The position numbers were made by a program, and so were the translations under genes. Positions 6,417-8,432 of a DNA stretch of 8,432 nt are shown here, one piece after another. Position 1 is the stretch's first letter. Each line of letters starts with the position of its first letter. This stretch comes from Acidobacteriaceae bacterium (GTDB lineage: Bacteria; Acidobacteriota; Terriglobia; Terriglobales; Acidobacteriaceae), in assembly GCA_003167305.1 (NCBI GenBank), contig PMTP01000018.1, positions 5,827-14,258 of the forward strand, given 5' to 3'. The notes under the pieces are model-generated. The model worked only from the letters and a program-made list of their open reading frames with translations, had not been told where the DNA came from and did no database searches.

Positions 6417-8309
6417 ATGGGAACGCTGCTTGAATCGATTCACTCGCCCGCCGATCTGAAGCGCTTGAATTTTGCGCAGATGGCGGAGCTGGCCGAGGAG
6501 ATTCGCGTATTCCTGATTCAGACGCTCTCCAAGACCGGCGGCCACCTGGGGCCGAATCTGGGCGTGGTCGAGCTGACGCTGGCGCTGCACACGGTCTTCA
6601 ATACCCCGGCGGACAAGCTTCTCTTCGACGTGAGCCATCAGGCTTACATCCACAAGATGCTTACCGGGCGGCTGGAGCGTATGGAGACGATTCGCCAGCC
6701 GGGCGGACTGAACGGCTTCATGCTGCGCACCGAGAGCGAGCACGACTGCTACGGAGCGGGGCACGCGGGGACGGCTCTTTCCGCGGCACTGGGCATGGCC
6801 GTGGCGCGCGATCTGGCAGGCGGCAAGGAGCACGTGATCGCCGTGGCCGGCGACGCGGCCTTTACCAATGGAATCTCCTTCGAGGCGCTGAACAATATCG
6901 CCGAGCAGACCAAGCGGCTGATCGTGGTGCTCAACGATAACGAGTGGTCCATCGACCGCAATGTAGGCGCTATTGCGCGCTACTTCCACAAGATCGTCAC
7001 CAACGAACACTACAAGAGCCTGCACGATTCGGCCCATCGCATCATCGAGCGGGTGGGCGGCAAAACGGCGGCGGAGGTGGCGCGCCGCGCCGAAGAGGCT
7101 GCCAAGAGCCTGCTCTGGCCCTCCATCCTCTTCGAGGAGTTCGGGCTGCAATACTATGGCCCCATCGACGGGCACAACCTGCCGCTGCTGGTGGAGACCT
7201 TCAAGTTTCTCAAGGCGGAGACCAACCACCCGGTGCTGCTGCACGTGCTGACGCAGAAGGGCCGCGGCTTTCAGCCCGCGCTTGACCTGCAAAAGAAGTT
7301 TCACGGCCTTGGTCCCTTTGACCCGGAAACCGGCGAGACCAAGCCCGTCGGCCAGCTCACCTATGCCGAGGTCTTCGCCAAAACGCTGGTAGGTCTGGCG
7401 AACCACGACGAGCGCATTGTGGCCATCACCGCCGCGATGCCCAGCGGCACGGGATTGGACCTATTCCGGCCGCACCATCCCAAGCGCTACTTCGATGTGG
7501 GCATCGCCGAGGAGCACGCGGTGGTCTTCGCCGCCGGCATGGCCACGCGCGGCTTCAGGCCGGTCTGCGCCATCTACTCGACTTTTCTTCAACGCGCCTT
7601 CGATTGCATCGTTCATGACGTGGCGCTGCAAAAGCTACCGGTTCTCTTCTGCATGGACCGCGCAGGACTCTCCGGCGACGATGGACCGACGCATCACGGC
7701 TTGTTCGACATTGCCTACCTGCGCGGCGTTCCGGAGATGGTCCTGATGGCGCCCAAGGACGAGGACGAACTGGCCGACATGATGGCGACCGCCCTCCAGC
7801 TTCCGGGGCCGAGCGCCATCCGCTATCCGCGCGGCGTGGGGCCGGGCGTGGCGCGCAAGGCGGAGCCGCAGTTGATTCCCGTGGGCAAGGCTGAGGTGCT
7901 CAAGGATGGCTCCGACGTGGCTATTCTCGGCCTCGGCCCCATGACCACCCTGGCGCAGGAGTTAGCTGCCCGCCTGGAGCGCGAAGGCCTCTCCGCGGCG
8001 GTCATCAATCCGCGCTTCATTAAACCTCTCGACCGCGAGATGCTCGCCGAATACGCCGACCGCGTCGTCGCTTTCGTGACGTTTGAGGACCACGTGAAGA
8101 TGGGCGGCTTCGGCTCGGCGGTCATTGAGGCGCTTGGGGAGTTGGGCAGCGCGGTCCCGGTGGTGCGGATCGGCTGGCCTGACCATTTCATTGAGCACGG
8201 CAAGGTCGATGACCTGCGCGCCAAGTACGGCCTTACCGTCGATGAGGCAGAGGCCCAGGTGCTGCCTCTACTTGTGCATCGCCAGCGGCCCGTGCTGGTG
8301 GCGCGATAG
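6417..8309 (+). CDS. dxs: 1-deoxy-D-xylulose-5-phosphate synthase
   Basis: DXS condenses pyruvate and glyceraldehyde 3-phosphate, with loss of CO2, to 1-deoxy-D-xylulose 5-phosphate. This is the first step of the MEP isoprenoid route and also feeds thiamine and pyridoxal synthesis. At 630 residues it has normal family length and the full domain order: thiamine-diphosphate domain (1-310), pyrimidine-binding transketolase domain (about 315-475) and C-terminal domain (about 490-615). Expected residues are present: His43 (GGHLG), His74 (DVSHQAY), Asn173 (LNDNEWSI), Glu365 (IAEEHAVVFAAG), Arg393 (STFLQRA), His426 (DDGPTHHG) and Arg472 (RYPRG). Two departures from the E. coli enzyme stand out: GDA at 145-147 instead of GDG, and DVSHQAYI instead of DVGHQAYP. 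These suggest a divergent DXS lineage. The rest of the active site argues for a working enzyme. It has its own promoter and no partner gene in the window. Confidence 0.95.
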   Translation: MGTLLESIHSPADLKRLNFAQMAELAEEIRVFLIQTLSKTGGHLGPNLGVVELTLALHTVFNTPADKLLFDVSHQAYIHKMLTGRLERMETIRQPGGLNGFMLRTESEHDCYGAGHAGTALSAALGMAVARDLAGGKEHVIAVAGDAAFTNGISFEALNNIAEQTKRLIVVLNDNEWSIDRNVGAIARYFHKIVTNEHYKSLHDSAHRIIERVGGKTAAEVARRAEEAAKSLLWPSILFEEFGLQYYGPIDGHNLPLLVETFKFLKAETNHPVLLHVLTQKGRGFQPALDLQKKFHGLGPFDPETGETKPVGQLTYAEVFAKTLVGLANHDERIVAITAAMPSGTGLDLFRPHHPKRYFDVGIAEEHAVVFAAGMATRGFRPVCAIYSTFLQRAFDCIVHDVALQKLPVLFCMDRAGLSGDDGPTHHGLFDIAYLRGVPEMVLMAPKDEDELADMMATALQLPGPSAIRYPRGVGPGVARKAEPQLIPVGKAEVLKDGSDVAILGLGPMTTLAQELAARLEREGLSAAVINPRFIKPLDREMLAEYADRVVAFVTFEDHVKMGGFGSAVIEALGELGSAVPVVRIGWPDHFIEHGKVDDLRAKYGLTVDEAEAQVLPLLVHRQRPVLVAR

Positions 8310-8387
8310 AAAGCAGGCCTGATCATCGTGGCGTTTTGGCTCCCACGCTGCTGCCGTCAGCTATTTATCGCCGGAGGCCGGGCGCGT

Positions 8388-8417
8388 TTGACCGCGGGCG
8401 CGGAATCCCTTTATGAT
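8388..8417 (+). promoter_or_regulatory. Sigma70-type promoter reading out of the window
   Basis: TTGACC at 8388-8393 and TATGAT at 8412-8417 are separated by 18 bases; each matches its consensus in five of six positions. A transcript would start near 8424 and serve a gene beyond the right edge. The rest of 8310-8432 shows no ORF of note and no clear terminator for dxs. Confidence 0.65.
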
Positions 8418-8432
8418 GAGCTAGTTGGTTTT

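Noticed and set aside
6303..7406. 367-codon open frame antisense to dxs
   Set aside because: It lies opposite a clear DXS gene in GC-rich DNA, and its translation has no recognisable fold; this is a shadow frame.
1..8432. CRISPR arrays, tRNA or rRNA genes, insertion sequences, phage genes
   Set aside because: No regular direct repeats, cloverleaf-like segments, rRNA-like sequence, transposase or phage proteins were seen on either strand.

Overview
The window looks like a chromosomal segment of a GC-rich Gram-negative bacterium, most plausibly an acidobacterium (Acidobacteriota, Terriglobia-like). This placement is inference from protein style: an Ig-like/OmpA-like envelope protein, a large secreted Asp-box propeller, a diguanylate cyclase with tandem OB-like extracytoplasmic modules, and a divergent DXS. 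No rRNA or other marker gene is present to confirm it.

Layout, left to right: (1) 74-1225 (+), a probable outer-membrane or periplasmic protein with two Ig-like domains and a modified OmpA-like peptidoglycan-binding domain. (2) 1226-1495, an intergenic stretch with a terminator-like hairpin, a second very stable 15-bp hairpin and a TATACT -10 box. (3) 1496-3571 (+), a secreted beta-propeller protein with eleven canonical Asp-boxes. (4) 3640-5907 (-), convergent with it, a membrane-anchored diguanylate cyclase with intact GGDEF and I-site. (5) 5908-6416, a gap holding a decayed VapC-type PIN toxin fragment on the minus strand (6088-6302), then an extended -10 promoter and leader for the next gene. 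(6) 6417-8309 (+), dxs, the first enzyme of the MEP isoprenoid pathway. (7) 8310-8432, a short non-coding end with a good sigma70-type promoter firing out of the window.

The genes do not form one operon. Each appears to have its own control region, the strands switch twice, and there is no shared pathway. Genes 1 to 3 are all envelope-associated; dxs is a core metabolic gene. I see no convincing new multi-gene system. The least obvious item is the VapC remnant, which is spread over two minus-strand frames. The most interesting protein features are the fourfold OB-like sensor region of the cyclase and the GDA (rather than GDG) thiamine-diphosphate motif of the DXS.
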